Assembly (NCBI GenBank): GCA_020344215.1 | Contig: CP070815.1 | Span: forward strand, 353,973 to 417,972 | Direction: 5' to 3' | Origin: Gemmatimonadota bacterium | Lineage (GTDB): Bacteria; Gemmatimonadota; Gemmatimonadetes; Palauibacterales; KS3-K002 | Length of the DNA stretch: 64,000 bases | Shown: piece by piece, positions 1 to 8,561 of the stretch | Position numbering within the stretch: position 1 is the first letter of the stretch | How the letters are laid out: the number at the start of each line of letters is the position of its first letter | Notes under the pieces: generated by a model | Told to the model about the DNA's origin: nothing | Database searches by the model: none | What the model saw: only the letters and a program-made list of their open reading frames with translations | Translations under genes and position numbers: made by a program

Positions 1-63
1 GCCATCGAGGCACTTGAACGGATGCTTCGAGTCGCAACGCCAACCGCTAACAGCAGGATGAAG

Positions 64-1515
64 ATGAACCGACCTTTCCTAGCAATTGTCTCGATCTGCT
101 TCCTCGCCATGACCCTCGCCGGTTGCTCGGCCGCGCGGGAGGGCATGGAGGGCCACAAGACGGCCGTAGCTCGCGTCGATCGTTACTCCCTCACCATCGA
201 TCGCGCAGCGGAACTCCTCGCTGCCAGCATGCGGCGCGCCGCACCGCTCGAGCCGGCGCTCGTCGAGCGCTTGGTCGATCTCTGGATCGGATACACCTTG
301 CTTGCCAGCCAGATTGCAAGCCCGGACTCCACAGCCGATGTCGATCTGACACCGCTGATCTGGGCTGACGAGGCTCGGGACATCATCGACCAGTGGTACC
401 AGGAAACGATACTCGCTCGCCTGGAGGATCCGACCGATAGCGTGCTACGCGACTCGTACGAACGCCGACGGCCGTACGTGAGGGTCGAAACCCATCAGAT
501 ACTGATCTTCATCCCCGAGACGGCGACGCAGGCCCAGATCGACAGCCTGAAGCGCTACACCGACGCTATCCGCGCGCGCGCTGTGGCCGGCGAGGATTTC
601 GCGCAGCTGGCACGTGCTTATTCCCAACATACACCGACCGCCGCCGTGGGCGGCCGATTGGGATGGGCAGACCGCAGTCGCCTGCTCTCGGAGTTGGAGC
701 CGACCGTGTTCGCGCTCGAGCCTGGCGAAATCAGTGAAACCGTCAGGTCGCGCCTGGGGTATCACATCTTCAAAGTCACCGACCGCAGAGACCCCGACTA
801 CGAGTCCGTGCGTGAGCGTTACCGGGGCGATCTTATGCGACGGCAAGTGAGAGATCTGGAAGAGGAGTACATCGGCTCGCTGGTTGCGGCGGCTCGCGTC
901 CGAATCATCCCGGGAGCGGTGAGCCTGCTGCAGGAGCTCGCGACTTCGCCTTCAGTTAGGCAACTAAGCGGCGTGCGGCGCGAGGCCGAGCTGGCGCGCT
1001 ATCGGGGCGGCGTGTTCACGCTCGGTGAATTGGCCGACTTTCTTCTCTCGGACTCACCCGCGGGCTGGCGCTACTTCGCCGACGAAGACTCGGCGAGGGT
1101 CCACGAGGCCCTCCTCCAGGTGATACGGAACGAGATCTTGACCAGCGCCGCACAGGAACGCGGTTACACGGTGCCGGAGGCAAAGCTCGAAAGCCTGCAG
1201 CTCCGCGCGACACAACAACTGATGCAGACGGCCAGTCAGTCAGGCTTCCAGCGCAGCGCCTTCTTGAGCGGTGACGACACGGTCGAGGCAGCGGTTGATC
1301 GTGCCCTACGCCAGCCCGGCTCGCTCCTGAGAGGGAATCCGGTCGATCGTGTCGCGCCCGCCTTGCGACCAACTCACACGAGTCAGGTTTATCCCAATCG
1401 CTATTCGGCAGTGATCGTTCGTGCGCTCGAGCTCAGAGAGCAGCGACGGCAGGTGGAGGCGAGCGGCGAACCCACCGCCCAGTCGGAGAGCGCGGCGCCG
1501 GAGGTGGGCCAATGA
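64..1515 (+). CDS. PpiC-type peptidyl-prolyl isomerase lipoprotein
   Basis: Parvulin-family foldase, 483 aa. The N-terminus is a lipoprotein signal ending in LAGC with the lipidated Cys at residue 21, so the protein is probably anchored in an envelope membrane facing the periplasm. A parvulin domain spans roughly residues 141-244, with the family hallmark GGRLGW and a closing GYHIFKV. I chose the ATG at 64 because AGCAGG lies 6 nt upstream; ATGs at 22 and 58 are in frame and also possible. The frame is open to the window edge, so an upstream gene (if any) ends before about base 61. The stop overlaps the next foldase start (ATGA). Role in outer-membrane protein folding is inferred from family and neighbour. 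Confidence 0.85.
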   Translation: MNRPFLAIVSICFLAMTLAGCSAAREGMEGHKTAVARVDRYSLTIDRAAELLAASMRRAAPLEPALVERLVDLWIGYTLLASQIASPDSTADVDLTPLIWADEARDIIDQWYQETILARLEDPTDSVLRDSYERRRPYVRVETHQILIFIPETATQAQIDSLKRYTDAIRARAVAGEDFAQLARAYSQHTPTAAVGGRLGWADRSRLLSELEPTVFALEPGEISETVRSRLGYHIFKVTDRRDPDYESVRERYRGDLMRRQVRDLEEEYIGSLVAAARVRIIPGAVSLLQELATSPSVRQLSGVRREAELARYRGGVFTLGELADFLLSDSPAGWRYFADEDSARVHEALLQVIRNEILTSAAQERGYTVPEAKLESLQLRATQQLMQTASQSGFQRSAFLSGDDTVEAAVDRALRQPGSLLRGNPVDRVAPALRPTHTSQVYPNRYSAVIVRALELREQRRQVEASGEPTAQSESAAPEVGQ

Positions 1516-2852
1516 CGCGAAGCCTGCCGCTGGCCTTAGCGCTCTGCCTCGCCGGATCCAGCACGCCGCTGGGGCTCGCCACCGCCGCTGCCCAAGACCC
1601 CGGCGAGCTCGTGGAGGGCGTCGTCGCGGTGGTCGGCGACACGGCCATACTGTGGACCGAGCTTCAGGAATACGTCTTCGAGCTCCAGGCCCAGGGCTTG
1701 CCGATACCTCAGAACCGCGACGAGTACAGGACGTTCCTCGGACAGGCCCTCGACCAGAAGATCAATGAGGTCGTCCTATTCCTCCACGCGCAGCGCGAGG
1801 GCATCTTTGTCTCCGACAGCGAAGTCAGCGACCGGGTCGATGAGCAGTTGGCCCAGATTCGACGGCAGTTCCCCAGCCAGACCGAGTTCCAGCAAGCTCT
1901 GGCCAGAGTAGGCACGACCCCCGCCGAGTTCCGTATCCGCCTGACCGACCGCGTGCGGGTCCAGCTCATCACGAACCAGTACCTGCAGCGGAGAGTCGGC
2001 GAGGCGCAGCCAGTCCCGGTCAGCGAGGCAGAGATCCGCGAGCGCTTCGAGCAGCAGAAGGCGGCGCTGGGAACCAGACCAGCCACCGTGACCGCCAAGC
2101 AGGTGATCATGGCCCCCCAGCCGTCCGAGGAGCAGCGGTTGGCGGCCCAAGAGAGGATCGAGCGGTTGCTCTCGCGCCTCAGGGCCGGCGAAGACTTCGC
2201 CCTGCTCGCCGGCGAGCACTCCGATGACCCCGCGTCGCGTGAGCAGGGCGGCGAGCTGGGTTGGGTCAGGCAGGGCGAGCTGCTGCCGGAGTTCGAGGAA
2301 ACCCTATTCAGACTGCTGCCCGGTGAAGTGAGTGGCCCGGTCGAGACATCGGTCGGCTATCACATCATCAAGCTCGAACGCGTTAGAGGGGCTGAGCGGC
2401 TGGCCCGACATATACTCGTTCGTTTGCAGTTGTCCGCTGAGGATACGGAAACCACACGACAGCGGGCTGAGCAGGTGGCCGCCGACCTCCGCGGCGGCGC
2501 CGACCCCGACTCGCTCATCAACCAGTACGGGGATCCGTCGGAGCGGAGCATCCTGACAGATTACCCCCAGGAACAGCTGCCCGGGGATTACCAGCAGCAG
2601 TTGGCAGGGGCAAGTCCGGGGGACGTAGTGGGTCCGTTCCTCCTGGCGACGTCAGGCACGCCTGGGGAAGGCAAGTGGGTTGTGGCACTCGTCTCTGCGC
2701 TCCGGCCGGGGGGCGAGTGGACCCTCGACGACGTGCGCGAGTCGTTCCGTCTGCAGATCGAGCAGGAAAAGATGCTATCGAAGATCATTGGTGATCTCCG
2801 GGAGGCGACATACATCGAGATGCGATTGGACGAGTTCCCTTCTCCCAACTGA
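1512..2852 (+). CDS. SurA-like periplasmic chaperone with two parvulin domains
   Basis: A 446-aa SurA-type protein. A signal peptide ends near residue 27 (ATAAAQD). A SurA N-terminal chaperone segment follows (VEGVVAVVGDTAILWTEL), then a canonical parvulin domain at about 195-294 with GGELGW and GYHIIKL. A second, degenerate parvulin-like domain starts at RHILVRL and lacks the GxLGW motif, so it is probably structural. Family knowledge: SurA chaperones unfolded outer-membrane proteins in the periplasm. It overlaps the upstream PpiC lipoprotein by 4 nt, giving a tandem foldase pair, and pdxA follows closely. Confidence 0.88.
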   Translation: MTRSLPLALALCLAGSSTPLGLATAAAQDPGELVEGVVAVVGDTAILWTELQEYVFELQAQGLPIPQNRDEYRTFLGQALDQKINEVVLFLHAQREGIFVSDSEVSDRVDEQLAQIRRQFPSQTEFQQALARVGTTPAEFRIRLTDRVRVQLITNQYLQRRVGEAQPVPVSEAEIRERFEQQKAALGTRPATVTAKQVIMAPQPSEEQRLAAQERIERLLSRLRAGEDFALLAGEHSDDPASREQGGELGWVRQGELLPEFEETLFRLLPGEVSGPVETSVGYHIIKLERVRGAERLARHILVRLQLSAEDTETTRQRAEQVAADLRGGADPDSLINQYGDPSERSILTDYPQEQLPGDYQQQLAGASPGDVVGPFLLATSGTPGEGKWVVALVSALRPGGEWTLDDVRESFRLQIEQEKMLSKIIGDLREATYIEMRLDEFPSPN

Positions 2853-2889
2853 GTCGCGGTCAGAGCTAATCCGACCAAGCAGGGCAGAC

Positions 2890-3852
2890 GTGCGACGGCC
2901 GAGAATTGCTGTCACATTGGGCGACCCGCGGGGCATCGGCCCCGAGGTCGCGGCGCGTGCCACCCAGGGATCTCCGGCACTGGACGCGGACGTCGTCTTC
3001 GTCGGGGCCGAGGGGCTCGCCGCGACTCAGGGGCTCGAGCTGATCCCAATCGGGCGCTGGCAGGCCGCTGGTGGCCCCGAGGAGGCCGGCCGCCTCGCCA
3101 CTATGGCGATTGAGCGCGCGGTCTCGCTGGCCAGCGCTGGTGACGTCGACGCCATCGTCACGGCGCCCATCTGCAAGGCGGCGCTCGCCGCGGCGGGATA
3201 TGCCTGGCCGGGACACACCGAGATGCTCCGCGACCTCGTCGGTGTACCGGAGACAGCGCTATGCCTTGCCGCCGAGACGACACCGCTTGGCTCGCCGCTG
3301 CGTGTGGTTCTGGTTACGGGACACATGGCGCTCCGCGTCGTGCCGGAGGCCTACACGGTGGAGCGTCTCCTGACGATCGCCCGTCTCAGTCACGAGGGGC
3401 TGCAGCGCTGGTGGGGACTCGAGCGACCGCGGCTCGCCGTCTGCGCCCTTAACCCGCACGCCTCCGACGATGGACTCTTGGGTGACGAGGAGGTGCGGGT
3501 ATGCGCGCCGGCGATCGCAGAGTTGCGCCAAGCCGGGATCGACGTCGAGGGACCTTACCCGGCGGACACCGTCTTCCTGCACGCCATGCGGGGTGGGGTG
3601 GATGCCGTGCTCGCCCCTTATCACGACGTGGGGATGGCCGCGATCAAGACGGCCGCGTTCGGTTCGGCCGTGAACGTTACGCTCGGTCTTCCCTTCCCCC
3701 GCACGGCGCCTGACCACGGCACCGCGTTCGACATCGCCGGCACCGGGCGAGCCGATCCGGCCTCGATGCGGGCGGCGCTGGAGACGGCCGTCAGGTTCGC
3801 GCGGCGCGCTTTGACGTCATCAGAGAACTCCAGTAGATTGGCCAGCGGATGA
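2890..3852 (+). CDS. pdxA: 4-hydroxythreonine-4-phosphate dehydrogenase PdxA
   Basis: NAD-dependent enzyme of the DXP-dependent pyridoxal phosphate pathway, 320 aa, cytosolic. It oxidises 4-phosphohydroxy-L-threonine before condensation by PdxJ. Visible family motifs are VTLGDPRGIGPEV at the N-terminus, PGHTEML, NPHASDDGLLGDEE and the metal/substrate segment PYHDVGMAAIK followed by RTAPDHGTAFDIAG. The start is the GTG at 2890, preceded by AGGG with 5 nt spacing; the reading frame stays open upstream but that part shows no family similarity. It lies between surA and ftsE, an arrangement like the surA-pdxA neighbourhood of many Gram-negatives. Confidence 0.95.
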   Translation: MRRPRIAVTLGDPRGIGPEVAARATQGSPALDADVVFVGAEGLAATQGLELIPIGRWQAAGGPEEAGRLATMAIERAVSLASAGDVDAIVTAPICKAALAAAGYAWPGHTEMLRDLVGVPETALCLAAETTPLGSPLRVVLVTGHMALRVVPEAYTVERLLTIARLSHEGLQRWWGLERPRLAVCALNPHASDDGLLGDEEVRVCAPAIAELRQAGIDVEGPYPADTVFLHAMRGGVDAVLAPYHDVGMAAIKTAAFGSAVNVTLGLPFPRTAPDHGTAFDIAGTGRADPASMRAALETAVRFARRALTSSENSSRLASG

Positions 3853-3898
3853 AGGTAACCGCCCCTGCCTACTGCTCCGCCCGCGGCGACCGGATTTC

Positions 3899-4594
3899 GT
3901 GATCAAGCTTATCAACGTCTACAAAGAATACCCGCGTTCCGGGCTCGCCTTGAAGAACGTGTCGTTCCACTTGAGGAAGGGGGAGTTCGCCTTCCTCATC
4001 GGTCCCTCGGGCGCGGGGAAGACGACCGTCCTGCGCCTCATTCACATGGCCGAGCAACCGACGGACGGCGAGGTGCGGGTCTCGGGGTATTCCTCCGGCC
4101 GGATGAAACGCCGCGACATCCCGAAGCTCAGGCGCCGGGTCGGGATGGTGTTCCAGAGCTTCCGCCTGCTGCGCGACCGAACGGCAGCTGAGAACCTGGC
4201 ATTCGCCCTCGAGGTGACCGGTGCCCGGCGCAGCGAGATCAAGGGAAAGGTGCAGCGGCTAATAGCGCAGGTGGGGCTTGCCGCTCGAGCCGGCGCTTAC
4301 CCGGAAGAGCTTTCCGGCGGTGAGCAGCAGAGGATCGCGCTGGCGCGCGCCCTGATTCACGATCCGGTGGTTCTGCTGGCCGACGAGCCGACGGGAAACC
4401 TCGATGAACGGGCGTCGCGGGGCATCTTCGACTTGACGCGCGATATCAACTCAGCAGGCACGGCAGTACTCATGGCGACCCACAACCTGGACCTGGTGCG
4501 ACGCTACCCGCAGTACCGGGTGATCGAGCTCGCCGACGGGGCGGTGGTGTACGACTCGGTGGGCGAAACAAGCGAGCCCAATGGCGTATCATAG
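3899..4594 (+). CDS. ftsE: Cell division ATP-binding protein FtsE
   Basis: ABC ATPase of the FtsEX divisome complex, 231 aa. Walker A is GPSGAGKTT at about residue 36, the Q-loop is FQSFRLL, the signature is LSGGEQQR, Walker B is VVLLADEPTGNLD, and the H-loop is ATHNLDLV. The N-terminal MIKLINVYKEYP and the EPTGNLD variant are typical of FtsE. FtsE energises FtsX so that the periplasmic activator EnvC can switch on murein hydrolases at the septum. The start codon is GTG. It overlaps ftsX by 14 nt and forms ftsE-ftsX-envC in the standard order. Confidence 0.95.
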   Translation: MIKLINVYKEYPRSGLALKNVSFHLRKGEFAFLIGPSGAGKTTVLRLIHMAEQPTDGEVRVSGYSSGRMKRRDIPKLRRRVGMVFQSFRLLRDRTAAENLAFALEVTGARRSEIKGKVQRLIAQVGLAARAGAYPEELSGGEQQRIALARALIHDPVVLLADEPTGNLDERASRGIFDLTRDINSAGTAVLMATHNLDLVRRYPQYRVIELADGAVVYDSVGETSEPNGVS

Positions 4595-5444
4595 CGTCCG
4601 GGAGGCGATGGCTGCTTTCCGGAGGGCGCCCGGCCTGGCGGTGCTCTCGGCCATGAGCATTGGGCTCAGCCTCTTCGTGCTCGGAACGTTCGGGCTCGTC
4701 ACCTATAACGTCGAGGTGACGCTGCGGTCCATCGAGCGGCGGGTCGAGGTGGTCGCCTATTTGCGTGACGACGTCTCTGCGGCGCAGCTGGAGGTCCTGC
4801 AGAACGATGTCGGATCCTTCCCCGAAGTGGAGAACATCGACCACGTGTCGAAATTCGACGCGATTCGGGACGCCATGCAGGACCTCGAGGAATTCCGTGA
4901 GGTCTTCACCGACCTCGAGGTGAACCCACTGCCAGCCTCGATCGAGGTGCAGTTGAAGTCGGAGTACCGCGACCCCGAATCCGTGGAGCGTGTGGCCGAG
5001 CTTATAGCGCTCTACCCCTTCGTCGAAGATGTGCGCTACGGCCGCGAGTGGGTCGAGAAGATCTACCAGTTACGGCGGCTCGGCGGTGCCGTCGCCGCCA
5101 TCCTCGGAATCGCGTTCGCCGTCGTAGCGATCCTCATCATCGGCACGACGGTCCGTATGGCCGTCCTGGCCCGACGCGAGGAGATCATCATCATGAAGCT
5201 GGTCGGCGCCACCGACGGCTTCATCCGCCGACCCTTCTTGCTCGAGGGGTTTATCACCGGCCTGGCCGGTGGCCTCCTCGCCCTGCTCCTCACGTACGGG
5301 GCCTACCTGGCGGTGAACGGATCCCTCATCGACCTCGAGTGGCTACCGCCTCTCTGGGCCGCAGCGGGCGGCCTAGCCGGTGGCGTCCTGGGCCTGGCGG
5401 CGAGCGACGCGGCCTTGCGACGGCACCTGATCACCTATGCCTAG
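4581..5444 (+). CDS. ftsX: Cell division protein FtsX
   Basis: Permease-like partner of FtsE, 287 aa. The layout is a cytoplasmic tail, TM1 near residues 16-40, a large extracytoplasmic domain up to about 160, then three TM segments near 168-190, 217-240 and 255-275. The extracytoplasmic domain (PLPASIEVQL, then a VRYGREWVEKI segment) is characteristic and in the family binds EnvC-type activators. The frame overlaps ftsE upstream and envC downstream, which supports co-translation of a stoichiometric complex. Confidence 0.93.
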   Translation: MAYHSVREAMAAFRRAPGLAVLSAMSIGLSLFVLGTFGLVTYNVEVTLRSIERRVEVVAYLRDDVSAAQLEVLQNDVGSFPEVENIDHVSKFDAIRDAMQDLEEFREVFTDLEVNPLPASIEVQLKSEYRDPESVERVAELIALYPFVEDVRYGREWVEKIYQLRRLGGAVAAILGIAFAVVAILIIGTTVRMAVLARREEIIIMKLVGATDGFIRRPFLLEGFITGLAGGLLALLLTYGAYLAVNGSLIDLEWLPPLWAAAGGLAGGVLGLAASDAALRRHLITYA

Positions 5445-6654
5445 ACCGGCGTCTGCGCTCCTGCGCGCCAGCTATCTGGCGGCGCTCGCCGTGACCGGCC
5501 TAACGGGTCCGCTGTTGGGCCAGGAAGATCCCATCGCACCGCTCGAAGAGCAAATACGCTTGAGCCGGCAGCGTCTGGCGGCCATCCGTGAAGAGCAGCG
5601 ACGCCTCCGCTCGGAGATGGACGCCCTCTCGGCCCAGATCCACAACGTGAGCGCCGAGCTGGACAACCTGAACCAGCAAGCCAGGAACCAGGAGGCGCTA
5701 CTCCGCGAGATGGATCATCAGCTCCTGATCCGCGATCAACAGGTGCAAGAGACCACGGCCGATCTGCTGCAGACGCAGGACCAGCTGGTGGAGAAGAAGG
5801 TGCTCTTCGCGCGCCGGGCGCGAGACCTATACATGCGGGGACCGCTGGCGAACTGGCAGGTTCTGCTCGCGGCGGAGAGCTTCTCCGACCTGATAAACCG
5901 CTACCAGTACCTGTACCTCGTGGCGCTCCACGATCGCCTGCTGGTGAGACAGATCGAGGACCTCAAGGACCTTCTGGAGCAGCAGTACGACAAGCTGAGG
6001 CGCGAGGTCCAGGGGCTGCGCGGAGTCCGCAGCGAGAAGGTGAGGGAAATCCAGGACCTCTATCACCTAGAGCGCGAGCGCGGCCGTCGTCTGAGGACCG
6101 TGCGCGGCCAGCACGAGACTGCGGGGCGCCAGCTCGAGGAGCTGGAGCGCGCGGAGAATGAGCTCACCAACCTGGTCGACCGCCTGGAGCGTGAGCGCGC
6201 GGCCGCCGAGGCCCTCGCTGCCGCGTCGCCGACGGCAAGAACTCTGTTGCCGGAAGACCGCGGCACGCTCGATTGGCCCGTGCGGGGCCGGGTGATCTAC
6301 GGCTACGGCCAGCAAAGGAACCCCGACGGCACGGTGATCATCCGGCAGGGTATCGGGATCGCCGCCGACGAGCACACCGAGGTGCAGGCGGTGCGCACCG
6401 GTACGGTCGTCTTCGCGCAACCCTACCTGAGTTATGGACCGTCGGTAATCTTGAGCCACGGCGGAGGCTACTACACTGTCTACCTGTACCTCTCGGATAT
6501 CCTGGTGCGCGAGGGCGAACTGGCGGCGACGGGGCAGGTCATAGGCTACGTGGGAGGCTCCGACACGCCCGAGGGCCCCCACATGGAGTTCCAGGTCCGG
6601 GTCAATCGCAGCGCCGTGGATCCGCGCCCCTGGCTGCGGAGGACGAGTGGCTGA
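5437..6654 (+). CDS. envC: Murein hydrolase activator EnvC (degenerate LytM)
   Basis: Periplasmic EnvC-type protein, 405 aa. A signal peptide (cleaved after about GQE) is followed by a long coiled coil at about 30-265 with many RLRxE-type heptads, and a C-terminal M23/LytM domain from about 290. The LytM zinc ligands are not intact: the usual HxGxD entry reads QGIGIAAD and the usual HxH reads HMEF. It should therefore be an activator of amidases rather than a peptidase, as in the EnvC family. It sits directly after ftsEX with an 8-nt overlap. No amidase gene is in the window. Confidence 0.9.
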   Translation: MPRPASALLRASYLAALAVTGLTGPLLGQEDPIAPLEEQIRLSRQRLAAIREEQRRLRSEMDALSAQIHNVSAELDNLNQQARNQEALLREMDHQLLIRDQQVQETTADLLQTQDQLVEKKVLFARRARDLYMRGPLANWQVLLAAESFSDLINRYQYLYLVALHDRLLVRQIEDLKDLLEQQYDKLRREVQGLRGVRSEKVREIQDLYHLERERGRRLRTVRGQHETAGRQLEELERAENELTNLVDRLERERAAAEALAAASPTARTLLPEDRGTLDWPVRGRVIYGYGQQRNPDGTVIIRQGIGIAADEHTEVQAVRTGTVVFAQPYLSYGPSVILSHGGGYYTVYLYLSDILVREGELAATGQVIGYVGGSDTPEGPHMEFQVRVNRSAVDPRPWLRRTSG

Positions 6655-7804
6655 GCCGGGCTACCTGGCCGTCTTCGGTCACGAAGAGATCCGCGAGCGG
6701 CTTGCCCGGGCTGCAGTGCTGGGGCGCCTCCCGCAGTCGCTCCTCCTCCACGGCACGCGCGGCGTCGGCAAGCAGCGGCTGGCACTTTGGACCGCCACCG
6801 CGCTGGTTTGCCGCTCCGACGGCGAACGTCCGTGCGGCACGTGCCGGGCCTGCCGGTTGAGTGCCCGCTTGGAACACCCGGACGTCAACTGGTTCTTCCC
6901 GCTGCCGCGCCCCAAGCGCGTTTCCGGCGCGCAGCAGCTTCGGGAGAAGCTAGAGGACCTGCGAGCGGCCGCCCTCGCAGAACGCCGCGCGAACCTGCGC
7001 TATCTCGATGGGGAGGAAGGCGCCACAGGAATCTATGTCGGCGCCGTCCACACGATGCGCCGGCTCGCTCAAAAGGCACCCGCCATGGGGCCTGCCAAGG
7101 TCCTGATCATCGGACGCGCCGAAGCGCTTACCCCACAGCTCGGGAGCCCGGAGGCTGCCAACGCGCTGCTCAAGCTGCTGGAGGAACCGCCCGCCGATAC
7201 CACGCTCATCCTCACCAGCGACGTACCGGGTGCCCTACTCCCCACCATCAGGTCGCGAGTGCAGAGCGTCCGGATCGCTCCCCTCCCCGACGAGCGCGTC
7301 GCCGAATTCCTCGCCGAACAGGCCGGCGTTCCCAGGCGCGAAGCCAGCAGAGTCGCCGGCCGCAGCGCCGGCTCGATCGGTCGGGCCCTCGAGCTGCTCG
7401 AGGGTGAGCAGGAGAGCCTGCGCGAAGGCGCTATCGAGCTGACACGCGCGCTACTCGACGGGCGATCGCTGGCCCAGTTGGCCGCTGCGCATCGCTTCCG
7501 CTCCTTCGGTGCCCGCGGCTCTTTTGCTCGAACCCTCAGCGAAACCCGCAGCCTGCTCCGCGACGTCGTGGCCGTCGCCACCGGTGCTCCAGCCTCCGAT
7601 CCCGAGGGCTTAACCGCCGTCGGCGGCGACCGTGTTGACGACCTCGCCCGGCTCATCCGGCTGCTCGACGCCCTCGACGAGGCTCGGGAGCTCGCCGACC
7701 GGAACGTGAACCCGCAGCTCATTATCGCTAACCTCTCGCGGCTCGGCCGGCTCGGCGCCCGTGGAGCGCCCGGCACATTCCCAGCCACGGAGGCGACTGA
7801 ATGA
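6647..7804 (+). CDS. holB: DNA polymerase III delta' subunit (clamp loader)
   Basis: Clamp-loader delta' protein, 385 aa. An AAA+ domain carries a Walker A-like GTRGVGK at about 37-43 and a treble-clef zinc module with the four-cysteine pattern C..PCGTCRAC at about 55-67, followed by HPDV. The sensor region SPEAANALLKLLEEPP and SRVQSVR (usually SRC in homologues) are diagnostic of DnaX/HolB proteins. An insert rich in charged residues lies between the zinc module and the ATPase core. It starts with GTG after a GGAGG and overlaps envC by 8 nt; moaC overlaps its stop by 4 nt. Confidence 0.88.
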   Translation: MAEPGYLAVFGHEEIRERLARAAVLGRLPQSLLLHGTRGVGKQRLALWTATALVCRSDGERPCGTCRACRLSARLEHPDVNWFFPLPRPKRVSGAQQLREKLEDLRAAALAERRANLRYLDGEEGATGIYVGAVHTMRRLAQKAPAMGPAKVLIIGRAEALTPQLGSPEAANALLKLLEEPPADTTLILTSDVPGALLPTIRSRVQSVRIAPLPDERVAEFLAEQAGVPRREASRVAGRSAGSIGRALELLEGEQESLREGAIELTRALLDGRSLAQLAAAHRFRSFGARGSFARTLSETRSLLRDVVAVATGAPASDPEGLTAVGGDRVDDLARLIRLLDALDEARELADRNVNPQLIIANLSRLGRLGARGAPGTFPATEATE

Positions 7805-8295
7805 CCGGCAAGAAGAGTAAGATGACTCACGTCGACGCGGGCGGCACCGTCCGCATGGTCGACGTCGCAGGCAAGGACACCAGCCGCAGAACGGCGACGG
7901 CCGAGGGTCGGATTCGCATGCAGCGCTCGACCCTCGACGCGATTCGCCAGAACACGGTGGAAAAGGGCGACGTGCTCGCCGTCGCCAAGATCAGCGGCGT
8001 CACCGCCGGAAAACGCGCCGCAGAGTGGATCCCACTCTGCCATCCTCTACAAATCGACGTGATTGATGTATCTTTGACCCTAGATGAGGACCTTCCCGGT
8101 GTAAAGGTCCAGGCCCGGGCCGGAGTGACTGGCCGGACCGGCGCCGAGATGGAAGCGCTGGTGGCCGCCAGTGCTGCCTTGCTCACCGTCTACGACATGT
8201 GCAAGGCCCTCGACCGCGGAATGGAGATCGACTCCGTCCGGCTCGTCGAGAAGAGCGGCGGCCGCAGTGGAACCTGGCGCCGACGGGATTCGTAG
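7801..8295 (+). CDS. moaC: Cyclic pyranopterin monophosphate synthase MoaC
   Basis: Molybdenum cofactor enzyme, 164 aa. Together with MoaA it converts GTP to cyclic pyranopterin monophosphate through the intermediate 3',8-cyclo-GTP. Diagnostic segments are MVDVAGKDTSRRTA, the catalytic IPLCHPL, TGRTGAEMEAL and YDMCKALDRGM. The length is normal for the family. It is translationally coupled to the delta' gene by an ATGA overlap, an odd functional pairing. No other moa/mog gene is in the window. Confidence 0.95.
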   Translation: MTGKKSKMTHVDAGGTVRMVDVAGKDTSRRTATAEGRIRMQRSTLDAIRQNTVEKGDVLAVAKISGVTAGKRAAEWIPLCHPLQIDVIDVSLTLDEDLPGVKVQARAGVTGRTGAEMEALVAASAALLTVYDMCKALDRGMEIDSVRLVEKSGGRSGTWRRRDS

Positions 8296-8370
8296 TTAGG
8301 TAGAGACTCGCCGGTGCGAGGTTGACAGCGTGAAGGTGTGTGGTGGTGGGTGAGGTGAGGGCCAAAAACT

Positions 8371-8496
8371 GTAGGGTCCCCTACGATCTTCCAGTGCCCG
8401 CCTTTGGCCGGGCTGAGGGCGACACCGACCCGTTCAGCCGACTGCATCCCACTCGGAAACAGGGAGTAACGGAGAGGCCGTTATAAGGGAAGTGGG
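8371..8496 (+). ncRNA. Candidate structured 5' leader RNA of the transglycosylase gene
   Basis: The 266-nt gap between moaC and the next start folds well on paper. There is a GTAGGG/CCCTAC hairpin at 8371-8384, a hairpin at 8396-8413 (GCCCGCC with GGCCGGGC), and a second hairpin at 8411-8439 (GGCTGAGGG with CCC..TCAGCC). A helix CCCACT/AGTGGG pairs 8448-8453 with 8491-8496 and encloses the hairpin AACGG/CCGTT at 8468-8482. The hairpins 8396-8413 and 8411-8439 share bases and cannot both form, so a switch is possible. I could not match it to a known riboswitch class. Confidence 0.35.
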
Positions 8497-8561
8497 TTCC
8501 GGTGTGGCCGGGCCCCGCAGTGGGCGAAGGCAGGGAGGCAGACGGGAGGATCGTGGTCAAT

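Noticed and set aside
1..61. Tail of an upstream gene
   Set aside because: Frames 2 and 3 stop at 61 and 17 respectively, but the few residues visible are not enough to identify or support a gene.
8340..8500. c-di-AMP (ydaO), c-di-GMP or TPP riboswitch upstream of the transglycosylase
   Set aside because: The conserved core words of these classes, as I remember them, are not present. Left as an unclassified structured leader.
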